The notes beneath the pieces were generated by a model. That model was not told the DNA's origin. It ran no database searches and was given only the letters and a program-made list of their open reading frames with translations. Shown in pieces: positions 50,108 through 57,896 of a stretch of DNA of 64,000 nucleotides (position 1 is the stretch's first letter; each line of letters opens with the position of its first letter). The position numbers and the translations under genes were made by a program. The DNA is from Bacteroidota bacterium (lineage in GTDB: Bacteria; Bacteroidota; Bacteroidia; 2-12-FULL-35-15). Location: NCBI GenBank assembly GCA_025963725.1, contig JAOQAE010000005.1, forward strand, positions 62,001-126,000, in the 5' to 3' direction.

Positions 50108-51271
50108 TTGTTATCCTTCATCTTCATTATTTTTTGTGCAGTCATCTGCCGCCCGGTGACCATTCTGCTGCATGAGCTTGGCCACGCTATTCCTGCAATG
50201 CTGCTTACCGGTGGAAAAGTCACTATTTATGTGGGATCTTATGGCAACAGGGAAAACAGCCAGCGCATATCGCTGGGAAAGCTGGAGATCTGGTTCAGAT
50301 ATAATTTTGTGGAATGGAAGCAGGGATTGTGCTCGCCGCATGCGAAGGACATTTCCATCAACAGGCAGATCATTTACACTCTTTGCGGGCCGCTGGCTTC
50401 ACTGCTGGTTGCCATAGCAATGCTATACTTTGCTTTTGTTTTTAATTTTAACGAACTGCCGGTTTTTGCACTGATCATTTTCCTTGCCTCAGCAGTGACT
50501 GATATTATCTCTAACCTCAATCCAACCCCGAAGCCGGTCGAACTGCACAGCGGTAAAATTATTTACAACGATGGCTATGCGCTCATCAGCCTGTTCCGGA
50601 TAAAAGCGGAGCGCCGGCGAACTGACTGGATCGTTCACAAATACAACCTGGGCAACTATAAAAAGGCGGCGGAGCTTTCTGCAAAGCTATTGAAAACCAA
50701 AAGTGCATCAGACTTCATGGCCTACCGCATCCTGGTTTCTTCCCTCTGCCAGCTGAAAGAATATGAAAGAGCCTATGATTATTATAAACAATTCGCAGCT
50801 AAATACAAACCCGATGCACATGACCTTTCCATTTCCGGCTTCCTGCTTTGCCAGCTGGGATCAAGGGAAGAAGGAATTATCGACTATAAGAGATCACTGG
50901 AGCTCGACCCGGATAATGCGAATACGCTTAACAATCTCGGCTATTCGCTGATCCTCGCTGAAAGATACAATGAGGCCTTGCCGCTGTTGGACAGATCGGT
51001 GCAGCTGAATGACACATTTGCGTATGCGTTCAATAACCGCGGACATGTGAAGCTGATGATGGGCTTATTGGAAGATGGCTTCGAAGATATCTGCAGGGGC
51101 CTTAGCCTGAATGACACGAATTCGTATGGATACAGAAATCGCGGGATCTATTACCTGCTGAAAAACGATCCGGCAAGCGCCATGGAGGAATTCATTAAGG
51201 CGAAAAGGCTTGATCCTTCTACAGAGTTTATAAACGATCACATTGCGGAAGCAAAGCGGCTTCTCAATTAA
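50108..51271 (+). CDS. M50-like membrane metallopeptidase with C-terminal TPRs
   Basis: A 387-residue protein read from TTG at 50108 (a stop codon lies just upstream in frame). Residues ~1-160 are a membrane M50-type domain: VTILLHELGHAIPAMLL contains HExxH in the first helix, TLCGPLASLLVAIAMLYFAF and two further helices follow, and the third motif SNLNPTPK...YNDGYAL supplies the Asp-Gly. Residues ~190-385 carry five to six TPR-like repeats (LDPDNANTLNNLGYSLILAE, AYAFNNRGHVKLM). It may be an intramembrane protease with a protein-binding tail. Same orientation and 68 bases from the response regulator; a functional link is possible. Confidence 0.8.
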   Translation: MLSFIFIIFCAVICRPVTILLHELGHAIPAMLLTGGKVTIYVGSYGNRENSQRISLGKLEIWFRYNFVEWKQGLCSPHAKDISINRQIIYTLCGPLASLLVAIAMLYFAFVFNFNELPVFALIIFLASAVTDIISNLNPTPKPVELHSGKIIYNDGYALISLFRIKAERRRTDWIVHKYNLGNYKKAAELSAKLLKTKSASDFMAYRILVSSLCQLKEYERAYDYYKQFAAKYKPDAHDLSISGFLLCQLGSREEGIIDYKRSLELDPDNANTLNNLGYSLILAERYNEALPLLDRSVQLNDTFAYAFNNRGHVKLMMGLLEDGFEDICRGLSLNDTNSYGYRNRGIYYLLKNDPASAMEEFIKAKRLDPSTEFINDHIAEAKRLLN

Positions 51272-51581
51272 GGCCGCAGCCTATGAAGCCCGACTTCACC
51301 TGCAAAATGAACAATAAGCAAAGGATAGATTGATTTAAAAGGGTTTTAAGGTCAAGATTCTTTGTGTAGAACTTTAAGCGCTTTTTATCTTCGAGGATCC
51401 TGATCGCAACCAGCTTGTTGTTGTTGATTGTATGGAACTCTTCCATGTACCAGCCTTCCCAGCCATACAGGGAGATCTTTAATCCATGTGAATACACTGC
51501 GCAGATAAATTTGCCTTCCGATTCCAGTATTTCCGCTTTCTGCTTAATTGGCAAATACTTAAAGTTCTCCAGATTTTTCAT
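51264..51581 (-). CDS. Hypothetical small protein
   Basis: A 105-residue protein beginning MKNLENFKYLPIKQKAEILE, with AKRILED-like strands (GKFICAVYSHGLKISLYGWE) and a C-terminal part that may be an artefact of the frame. No signal or membrane helix except a short hydrophobic stretch near the end (SILCLLFILQ). Similar 70-100-residue proteins with an N-terminal K-x-A-E-x-L and a GWEGWYxE-like strand occur widely in Bacteroidota; function unknown. The 3' ends of this and the M50-like gene overlap by eight bases. Confidence 0.55.
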   Translation of the reverse strand: MKNLENFKYLPIKQKAEILESEGKFICAVYSHGLKISLYGWEGWYMEEFHTINNNKLVAIRILEDKKRLKFYTKNLDLKTLLNQSILCLLFILQVKSGFIGCGLN

Positions 51582-51722
51582 TTTTTTACTCCTTTCAAAT
51601 AAAACTATACAGTAAAATTACAAAAGGGAATTGCCGGATCCAGGGTAATTTCGGTCAGCGAACACAATCATTCGCCATAAGGCGAGAATTGCATCGCCAT
51701 ACAAAAAACAAATGATAAGGAT

Positions 51723-52220
51723 TTACCGCTCAGAATCGATGATCGCTTTTTTCACCTCTTCGCTGTTCCAGTCGAAGGCGTCGAGGTTGCTCAGGATCAC
51801 CTCGCCTTTTTTATTGAGGAGGTATGTAGTTGGGAATACGCGGATGCCGAGATCGATCAAAGGCTTATCCGTACGGTAATAATCGAGGGTATTGCAGAAT
51901 CTTTCCTTGAAGCGGAGGATCTTTTCTTCCGGCTCATCGCTTACGATCAGCACGCTTAGCTTATCTTTCCCGATGCTCATCTGCAGCGCGTCGATGCCTG
52001 GCAATTCCTTTGCGCAGGTTCCGCACCAGGTTTGAAAATAGCTGATGAGCACATAATGGCCTTTGAGATCGGAGATCTTTATTTTATTTCCCTGCTCATT
52101 GATCAGCTCATGATCGTAAACCGGCAATGAAGGCACCATTTTATACGCTTTGTAGAACCAGGCAACAACGGCAAGGATCGTGAGCGCTAACAGATAAGGA
52201 AGTACCTTCTTTATAAACAT
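51723..52220 (-). CDS. TlpA-like periplasmic thioredoxin-fold protein
   Basis: A 165-residue protein anchored by an N-terminal helix (KKVLPYLLALTILAVVAWFY). The thioredoxin domain has the active-site motif WCGTCAKELPGIDAL (CxxC with Gly-Thr), the strand HYVLISYFQ before it, and the cis-Pro segment VFPTTYLLNKKGE. Such proteins reduce disulphides of apocytochromes or other envelope proteins. It lies 18 bases from the M28 peptidase gene on the same strand, so the two are co-transcribed. No cytochrome c maturation genes are visible. Confidence 0.87.
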   Translation of the reverse strand: MFIKKVLPYLLALTILAVVAWFYKAYKMVPSLPVYDHELINEQGNKIKISDLKGHYVLISYFQTWCGTCAKELPGIDALQMSIGKDKLSVLIVSDEPEEKILRFKERFCNTLDYYRTDKPLIDLGIRVFPTTYLLNKKGEVILSNLDAFDWNSEEVKKAIIDSER

Positions 52221-52238
52221 TTTTAAAAACTTTAAAAA

Positions 52239-53615
52239 TCACAATCCGTATTGGCTGATCATCCATACCATAGCAGCCATAGCGGCACCGCCCAGCTCGA
52301 GCTCGCGCTTGTTCACAGCATCGAATGTATCGATCGCGGTGTGGTGATAATCGAAATAGCGCTGCGAATCGGGCATCAGCTCCATGCAGGGAACACCATC
52401 TTTACGCAACGGCCCGATATCGGATCCGCTTCCGTCGTGCTCGAAGCTGTAGATGCCGTAAGGCTCGAACAATGGTCTCCAGCTTTTCAATTTTGCTTTT
52501 ACTGCGGGTGTTACATCGCTGCTGAACCCGCGTGGTGAAAATCCGCCGGCATCCGATTCTATGGCTGCCACATGCTTTTCATTTTTCAGCTTCGCCAGCT
52601 CCGCATATTTTTTTCCGCCGCGGCCGCCGTTCTCCTCGTTCATAAAAGCAACTGCACGGATGGTCCTTTTCGGCCTGATGCCTGCCGCTTTGAAGATCCT
52701 CAGCACTTCAATGCTCTGCACCACTCCTGCCCCGTCATCATGGGCGCCTTTGCCGGTATCCCATGAATCGAGGTGACCACCCACCACAATGTATTCATCT
52801 TTCTTTTCGCTTCCCCAGACCTCACCCACCACATTGTATGATCTTTCGTCAGGCAATGTTTCGCAATTCATCTTCAGGAAAAATTTCAGGTCTTTGTCGG
52901 TACGGAGATAAGTGCTCAGCCAGTTCGCCGCATTGGTGCTGATGGCGCAGGCAGGAATTTTTGTGATGCTGTCCTTATAGCCCATTACTCCCGTATGCGG
53001 GTTATCATCCTGCAACAATGTACAGGAGCGTACGATCACGGCTACGGCGCCATACTCAGCCGCTGCGGAAGCACCCGCCCATCGCTGCTCCACGGCTTTT
53101 CCATACGCATGGAATGTTTCCACGAAAGTAGGATCCATCGGCTCATTAAAAAATATGATCTTACCTTTTACATCTTCTTTCTTCAGGTCCTTCAGGCCTT
53201 CCAGCCCCATCACTTCGATCACGTTCGCACTCAGGCCTTCTGCCGGCGTTGCCACCGATCCGCCCAAAGCGCATACAGGCACTTCCTTGATCCCTTTCGA
53301 GTTGGAAGTGATCACTTTGCCAACCTCTTTTTGTCCGCGCACCCAATGCGGCACCATGCATTCCTGCAGGTACACCGTATCGGCGCCGGCTTCCTTCATG
53401 GCTTTAAAAGCCCAATCCACAGCCTTCTGCGCTTCCGGGGAGCCGCTCAGCCTTCCGCCGATCTTATTGGTAAGGTGATCGAGGTTCGAATAGCTTTTGC
53501 CGTTGCTCAATGCTTCATTGAAGATCTTCCTGAACATGGCGGAATCGGTTTGGGCAACTGCATCTGCAGAAAGCAATGCAATTAAAACGAGAAAAGAGAA
53601 GAGCTGTTTTTTCAT
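52239..53615 (-). CDS. M28-family metallopeptidase (carboxypeptidase Q-like)
   Basis: From the ATG at 53615 the product is 458 residues with a signal peptide (MKKQLFSFLVLIALLSADAV). It has a PA-type insert near 130-230 and the zinc-binding M28 core: GGHLDSWDTGKGAHDDGAGV (His and Asp ligands), AFMNEENGGRGGKKYAEL (catalytic Glu and Glu ligand), AAIESDAGG and a final His in YFDYHHTAIDTF. It is a periplasmic or secreted aminopeptidase/dipeptidase related to plasma glutamate carboxypeptidase. The frame extends upstream to 53669, but the signal peptide marks the true start. It lies 11 bases after the DUF721 gene. Confidence 0.9.
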   Translation of the reverse strand: MKKQLFSFLVLIALLSADAVAQTDSAMFRKIFNEALSNGKSYSNLDHLTNKIGGRLSGSPEAQKAVDWAFKAMKEAGADTVYLQECMVPHWVRGQKEVGKVITSNSKGIKEVPVCALGGSVATPAEGLSANVIEVMGLEGLKDLKKEDVKGKIIFFNEPMDPTFVETFHAYGKAVEQRWAGASAAAEYGAVAVIVRSCTLLQDDNPHTGVMGYKDSITKIPACAISTNAANWLSTYLRTDKDLKFFLKMNCETLPDERSYNVVGEVWGSEKKDEYIVVGGHLDSWDTGKGAHDDGAGVVQSIEVLRIFKAAGIRPKRTIRAVAFMNEENGGRGGKKYAELAKLKNEKHVAAIESDAGGFSPRGFSSDVTPAVKAKLKSWRPLFEPYGIYSFEHDGSGSDIGPLRKDGVPCMELMPDSQRYFDYHHTAIDTFDAVNKRELELGGAAMAAMVWMISQYGL

Positions 53616-53625
53616 ATAGCTTTTA

Positions 53626-53916
53626 TTAGCGTAATACAACATCATTAATAACCTCTTTGCCGGCGGCATTGTTCATCATCTGGATGATCTTTGTTTTCGC
53701 CATCGCGAGCTCATTCCTGAGCGCGGCAGAGTCCAATGTTACGAATAATTGCTTATTCCTCACCACGAGGTCTTTGGTATGGTTCGCGATCATTTTGCCC
53801 ATCACCTCTTCCCAGGCAGCAATGAGGCGCCTTTCCGCCAGCCGGTCGTCGAGCTTGTATACCTTTAGCAGCTTTTCGATCGCCTCTTTTATGCTGTTCT
53901 CGTTATGCCTGCTCAT
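53626..53916 (-). CDS. DUF721 (DciA-like) protein
   Basis: A 96-residue cytoplasmic protein with the DUF721 pattern: SIKEAIEKLLKVYKLDDRLA, AAWEEVMGKMIANHTKDLVV (the Trp-x-x-Val-x-G core), QLFVTLDSAALRNELAMAKT. In bacteria lacking DnaC/DnaI, DUF721/DciA helps load the replicative helicase. Its position just downstream of recF (105 bases) fits a DNA-replication role and is a common arrangement in Bacteroidota. Short compared with DciA of proteobacteria, as is typical for this phylum. Confidence 0.85.
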   Translation of the reverse strand: MSRHNENSIKEAIEKLLKVYKLDDRLAERRLIAAWEEVMGKMIANHTKDLVVRNKQLFVTLDSAALRNELAMAKTKIIQMMNNAAGKEVINDVVLR

Positions 53917-54021
53917 GTGGTTGAATATTAATTGATTTTAAATTGTAAAATTTTGCTCACATAGTGAAGATGCTTCGCTGCGCTCAGCATGACAAGCTCC
54001 GTAAAGAAAGCACTTCAAACG

Positions 54022-55140
54022 CTAATTGCCGGCTGTTACCGTTTCCTTCACTGTATTGTCGCTGATCATAAAATTCTTAAAGTCGGCATTGGTGGCGCTG
54101 AACAATTCTGCCAGCCTTGCCGGATGCGTATCGGTAATGAACAGCTGCCCGAAATTATCGGAGCTTACCAGCTCCATCAGCTGCTTTACGCGAAGGTCAT
54201 CCAGCTTGTCGTATATATCATCGAGAAGCAATATCGGGGTGATCTTCCGGATGCTCCGTATAAAATCGAACTGCGCCAGCTTTAAGGCGATCAGAAACGA
54301 TTTCTGCTGCCCCTGCGAAGCGTATTTCTTCAGCGGGTAGCCGTTGATGGTAAATTCAAGGTCGTCCTTGTGAATGCCCACGGTGGTATATTCCATTGCC
54401 CGGTCGCGGTTCAAGGCCTTTTCCAGCGTTTCCGCGAAGGGATTTTCATTCAGATGTGAATTGTAAAGCAGGCTTACCTTTTCCCTCCCGCCGGAAATAA
54501 GCTCGTAATACCGTTGAAAAATGGGAATGAAGCTGTTGATGAACTCCCTGCGTTTTAAAAACACCTTTTCCGCGTAAGCGATCAGCTGCTCATCCCAGAT
54601 CTCGAGGGAATCCCGGTCGAATTTGCCGCTGTCGCCAAACTGCTTAAGCACGGCATTGCGGTGTGAAAGAATTTTATTGTAGCTGATCAGGTGCTCGAGG
54701 TACTCGCGGTCAAACTGCGCGATCACGCTGTCCATGAACTTCCGGCGGCTCTCGCTGCCTTCGGTGATCAGCTCTGAATCGGCGGGGGAGATCATTACCA
54801 GCGGAAACAGGCCGATATGGTCGGCCAGGCGCTGGTATTCCTTTTTGTTGCGCTTGAACTGCTTTTTCTGGTTGCGCTTTTGCCCGCAATAGATCTCCTC
54901 TTCCGAATCATTCAGCTCATACTGCCCTTGAATAAGGAAAAAAGGTTCGTCGTGCATGATATTCTGGCTGTCGATCGGGTTGAAAAAGCTTTTGCAGAAC
55001 GAAAGATAATGGATGGCATCCAGGATGTTGGTCTTTCCTTCCCCGTTATTTCCTGTAAAGCAGTTCACACGCCGGCTGAAAGTAAGTGCAGCCTCGGGAT
55101 AATTCTTGAAATTGAGTATGGAAAGCTTTTTAAGGTGCAT
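54022..55140 (-). CDS. recF: RecF, DNA replication/repair SMC-like ATPase
   Basis: A 372-residue RecF: LSILNFKNYPEAALTFS, Walker A GNNGEGKTNILDAIHYLS at about residue 32, the RecF-specific MISPADSELITEGSESRRKF, signature-like KKYASQGQQKSFLIALKLAQ and Walker B ITPILLLDDIYDKLDDLR, then VKQLMELV and FITDTHPA. Length and motif order are standard. It binds single/double-strand junctions to help load RecA at gaps. It is divergent from the TPR gene with a 125-base intergenic region, and upstream of the DUF721 gene. Confidence 0.95.
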   Translation of the reverse strand: MHLKKLSILNFKNYPEAALTFSRRVNCFTGNNGEGKTNILDAIHYLSFCKSFFNPIDSQNIMHDEPFFLIQGQYELNDSEEEIYCGQKRNQKKQFKRNKKEYQRLADHIGLFPLVMISPADSELITEGSESRRKFMDSVIAQFDREYLEHLISYNKILSHRNAVLKQFGDSGKFDRDSLEIWDEQLIAYAEKVFLKRREFINSFIPIFQRYYELISGGREKVSLLYNSHLNENPFAETLEKALNRDRAMEYTTVGIHKDDLEFTINGYPLKKYASQGQQKSFLIALKLAQFDFIRSIRKITPILLLDDIYDKLDDLRVKQLMELVSSDNFGQLFITDTHPARLAELFSATNADFKNFMISDNTVKETVTAGN

Positions 55141-55227
55141 GGGTGTGAAATCGCCTCTAAATTACCTAAAAAATGCCTTTTCAGTCCATCTTTTTCAGAT
55201 TAAATTACGGATATTGTAAAAAAAAAC

Positions 55228-55235
55228 TATTTTTG
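55228..55235 (+). promoter_or_regulatory. Likely -7 element for the TPR gene
   Basis: TATTTTTG followed by CAGTCC matches TAnnTTTG and the tRNA-Asp promoter downstream flank. A good -33 TTTG is not seen at 19 bases, so the call is partial. It lies 31 bases before the gene start. Confidence 0.5.
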
Positions 55236-55265
55236 CAGTCCATTAACAAGAATCAATAAATCAGT

Positions 55266-55952
55266 ATGTCAAAAGAAATTAAAGATGCTCCAATAGTTGA
55301 CGTTGAAGAGGCGTTCAGTAAAACCGAACTTTTTCTTGAGAACAACAAGAAAAGCCTGGCCATTATCATTGGTGCCATTGCGGTGCTGGTAGGCGGATAC
55401 TTTGCTTACAAATACTGGTATGTTGCCGGCGAAGAAGCCAAAGCGCAAACAGAAATGTTTAAGGCAGAGCAGTATTTTGAAAAAGATTCGCTTGAAAAAG
55501 CGATGAACGGCGATGGAAACATGGCACTCGGCTTTGCGCAGATCGTTGAGGATTACAGCATTACCCCTTCCGGGAATTTAGCTGAATACTACCTGGGCAT
55601 GTGCCTTTTGAAAAAAGGGCAGTATGAAGAAGCGATCACTCACCTCGAGGCATTTGACGGGAAAGACCAGATCGTTGGCCCTATCGCAACAGGCGCTATC
55701 GGCGATGCAAACCTGGAGCTTGGCAAAACGGAAGAAGCGATCAGCTTTTACCTGAAAGCTGCGGAACAGAACAGCAACCATTTCACTACGCCTATCTACC
55801 TGAAAAAAGCGGCAATGGCGAACGAGGATAAAGGAAACTATGCCGATGCGGTTAAAATTTACGAGCGCATTCAAAATGAGTTCCCTGAAACAATGGAAGG
55901 CAAGGACATGGAAAAATACATTGCCCGCGCAAAAACATTAGGCAATATCTAA
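55266..55952 (+). CDS. Membrane-anchored TPR protein (YfgM-like)
   Basis: A 228-residue protein with one N-terminal membrane helix (KSLAIIIGAIAVLVGGYFAY, residues ~29-48) and a periplasmic domain of four to five TPR units (GNLAEYYLGMCLLKKGQYEE, GDANLELGKTEEAISFYLKA, KKAAMANEDKGNYADAVKIY). It resembles YfgM, a SecYEG-associated chaperone partner; the recF-TPR-ribH order is conserved in Bacteroidota. A strong terminator follows. Confidence 0.85.
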   Translation: MSKEIKDAPIVDVEEAFSKTELFLENNKKSLAIIIGAIAVLVGGYFAYKYWYVAGEEAKAQTEMFKAEQYFEKDSLEKAMNGDGNMALGFAQIVEDYSITPSGNLAEYYLGMCLLKKGQYEEAITHLEAFDGKDQIVGPIATGAIGDANLELGKTEEAISFYLKAAEQNSNHFTTPIYLKKAAMANEDKGNYADAVKIYERIQNEFPETMEGKDMEKYIARAKTLGNI

Positions 55953-55985
55953 TTGCAGGTTGAAGGCATTATAAAATTGAATATT

Positions 55986-56020
55986 AAAAAGAGGTGATTT
56001 AACGATCACCTTTTTTTATT
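55986..56020 (+). terminator. Terminator after the TPR gene
   Basis: A seven-base-pair stem (AGGTGAT/ATCACCT, loop TTAACG) is followed by a run of T. It starts about 40 bases after the stop. Confidence 0.88.
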
Positions 56021-56189
56021 TGCGGGCTGCTTTATAGATTCGCATTTCGTAAATGAGAAAGATTCGTAATTCGCAGATTGAGATTGCTTCGTCGTGCCTC
56101 CTCGCAATGACGTTACAATTTTAATATTTCGTAAATTCGTACCGCCTACGCTGAAGCTATGGCGTAAGCATTAAAAATTCGTATCCTAT

Positions 56190-56678
56190 ATGTCATCGGC
56201 ACAAAAGAACTTATCACAGATAGAAGGCAGCAACATTCCAAACGGCAAAGGCATGCGCATCGGCATTGTGCTTTCGGAATGGAACAGCGAGATCACAGGT
56301 TCCCTGTTTGACGGGGCCATTAAAACTCTTGTAGAGAACGGCGTATCAAAGGATGATGTGATCATCACCACCGTTCCGGGCAGCTTTGAGCTTACACTCG
56401 GCTCACAGTTCCTCTGTGAGGATAAAAGCATCGACGCTGTAATTGCCCTCGGCTGCGTGATCCAGGGCGAGACCCGCCACTTTGATTTTATTTGCGATGC
56501 CGTAGCACATGGGATCACCAACGTGAGCCTTAAATACAACAAGCCCGTGATCTTTGGGCTCCTTACTCCCAATACCATGCAGCAGGCGCAGGACAGGGCC
56601 GGCGGAAAGCACGGCAACAAAGGTGATGAAGCGGCGGTTACCGCCCTGAAGATGGTGGCGCTGAAAAGAGGATTATAA
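56190..56678 (+). CDS. ribH: 6,7-dimethyl-8-ribityllumazine synthase
   Basis: A 162-residue lumazine synthase. Family motifs: RIGIVLSEWNSEITGSLFDG (substrate-binding Trp), TVPGSFELTLGSQFL, ALGCVIQGETRHFDFICDAV (with the His of the catalytic loop), PVIFGLLTPNTMQQAQDRAG, and GDEAAVTALKMVALKR. It condenses 5-amino-6-ribitylamino-uracil with 3,4-dihydroxybutanone phosphate in riboflavin synthesis, forming 60-subunit or pentameric shells. No FMN riboswitch or other rib gene is present in the window. Upstream sequence (56030-56189) is repeat-rich, with TTCGTAAAT phrases. Confidence 0.95.
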   Translation: MSSAQKNLSQIEGSNIPNGKGMRIGIVLSEWNSEITGSLFDGAIKTLVENGVSKDDVIITTVPGSFELTLGSQFLCEDKSIDAVIALGCVIQGETRHFDFICDAVAHGITNVSLKYNKPVIFGLLTPNTMQQAQDRAGGKHGNKGDEAAVTALKMVALKRGL

Positions 56679-56801
56679 CTTCCATTTTTTCAATCCTTAC
56701 AATTTTATTCCCACATCAGTAAGTTTTCCGGTTTTCCGATGGCACCAGCCTGAGCGAAGCTGTTATTTTTTTGCACCTTTCTTTCAGCAAAAAAAACTCA
56801 C

Positions 56802-57461
56802 ATGGAAAACTATTGGCTGAACACCTCGACCTACACGAACACCGAGCTTATTCTTTTCGGCATCGGCGCCTTCTTCTGGATCCTCTGCTATATTTTTGTG
56901 ATCCGCGGGATCATCAAATACAAATTCGTGGGCATCTCGGCCAGCGTGGTGGGTGCAAACATCGCCTGGGAGTTCCTGTGGGCATTCGTATTCCGGCAGG
57001 ATATGGGACAGGTGATCCAGATCGGCTATTACGGCTGGTTTGCGCTGGATGTATTCATCGTATACAGCATGTTCAAATATGGCTACAAGCAGGTGCTTCC
57101 GCAAAACCAGAAATACTTTAAGCTGTTCTTCGGCTACTCCATCCTTGCATGGCTGGTGATCCTTTATTTTTTCATTAAGGATGGCTATGACAATGCTATC
57201 GGCGCAAATTCAGCTTATGCCATTCAGCTGCTTATCTCCGCTTCCTGCCTGGGCATGATGCTGCGTGCTCCGCTTGAAAAAGGCATCTCGTACATCGCCG
57301 CATGGAGCAGGATGCTGGGCAGCCTTTTCTGCGGCATTATGTGCATCATCCACTGGCCGGGCAATCACTGGATCCTGAGCATGGTGATCTTTTACATGGC
57401 CATTGATATTTTTTACATCGCGCTGGCTACTAAAAACATGAAGCAGACAGGCCTTACGTAA
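56802..57461 (+). CDS. Pyr4-like integral membrane terpene-cyclase homologue
   Basis: A 219-residue membrane protein with seven predicted helices. Two buried acidic motifs match the Pyr4 type of membrane terpene cyclases: GANIAWEFLWAF (N-x-x-W-E) in helix 2 and YGWFALDVFIVYSMFKYG (W-x-x-x-D) in helix 3. In fungi such proteins protonate an epoxide or alkene to start ring closure (meroterpenoids); in Streptomyces DmtA1 is a bacterial example. No prenyltransferase or epoxidase gene is adjacent, so substrate is unknown, and a non-enzymatic role is possible. Confidence 0.6.
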   Translation: MENYWLNTSTYTNTELILFGIGAFFWILCYIFVIRGIIKYKFVGISASVVGANIAWEFLWAFVFRQDMGQVIQIGYYGWFALDVFIVYSMFKYGYKQVLPQNQKYFKLFFGYSILAWLVILYFFIKDGYDNAIGANSAYAIQLLISASCLGMMLRAPLEKGISYIAAWSRMLGSLFCGIMCIIHWPGNHWILSMVIFYMAIDIFYIALATKNMKQTGLT

Positions 57462-57896
57462 TTTGACAATTGATCAAGTTAAATATTCTATCTGTGTTTA
57501 ATGGTACGCAGATCTTCACTGATTTTTATGCTTAAAATTAAGGTCGTCTGCGACGCTTTATGATGAATTATGATTGACTTACTGCGTGTGGGTTGTCAGT
57601 TCGAGCGGAGTCGAGAACGTGTGTTGGTATTTCAGATTGGAGACATCAGGCTTTACTGTGTTAATGGTACGCAGATCTTCACTGATTTTTTTATGCTTAA
57701 AATTAAGATCGCCTGCGACGCTTATGATTACTTATGATTGACGTGCTGTGTGTTGGTCAGCATGTGTTTGCTTTGCAGATGCGTGTGCCGTCAGTTCGAG
57801 TATCCTTCCCTTTTCGGGAAGGATGTATCGGGAACGAGCGCAGGCAGGTTTAGCCACAGATTCACTGATTTACACAGATGATCGTCTTTGACGATC
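57462..57896. repeat. Intergenic tandem-like duplication and TTCGAG elements
   Basis: About 100 bases at 57492-57592 are repeated, with small differences, at 57656-57756 (including ATGGTACGCAGATCTTCACT and ATGCTTAAAATTAAG). TTCGAG phrases at 57600-57622 and 57793-57840 match the intergenic element at 15944. A perfect hairpin GATCGTC/GACGATC at 57881-57897 overlaps the end of the next gene. No coding sequence is supported. Confidence 0.75.
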
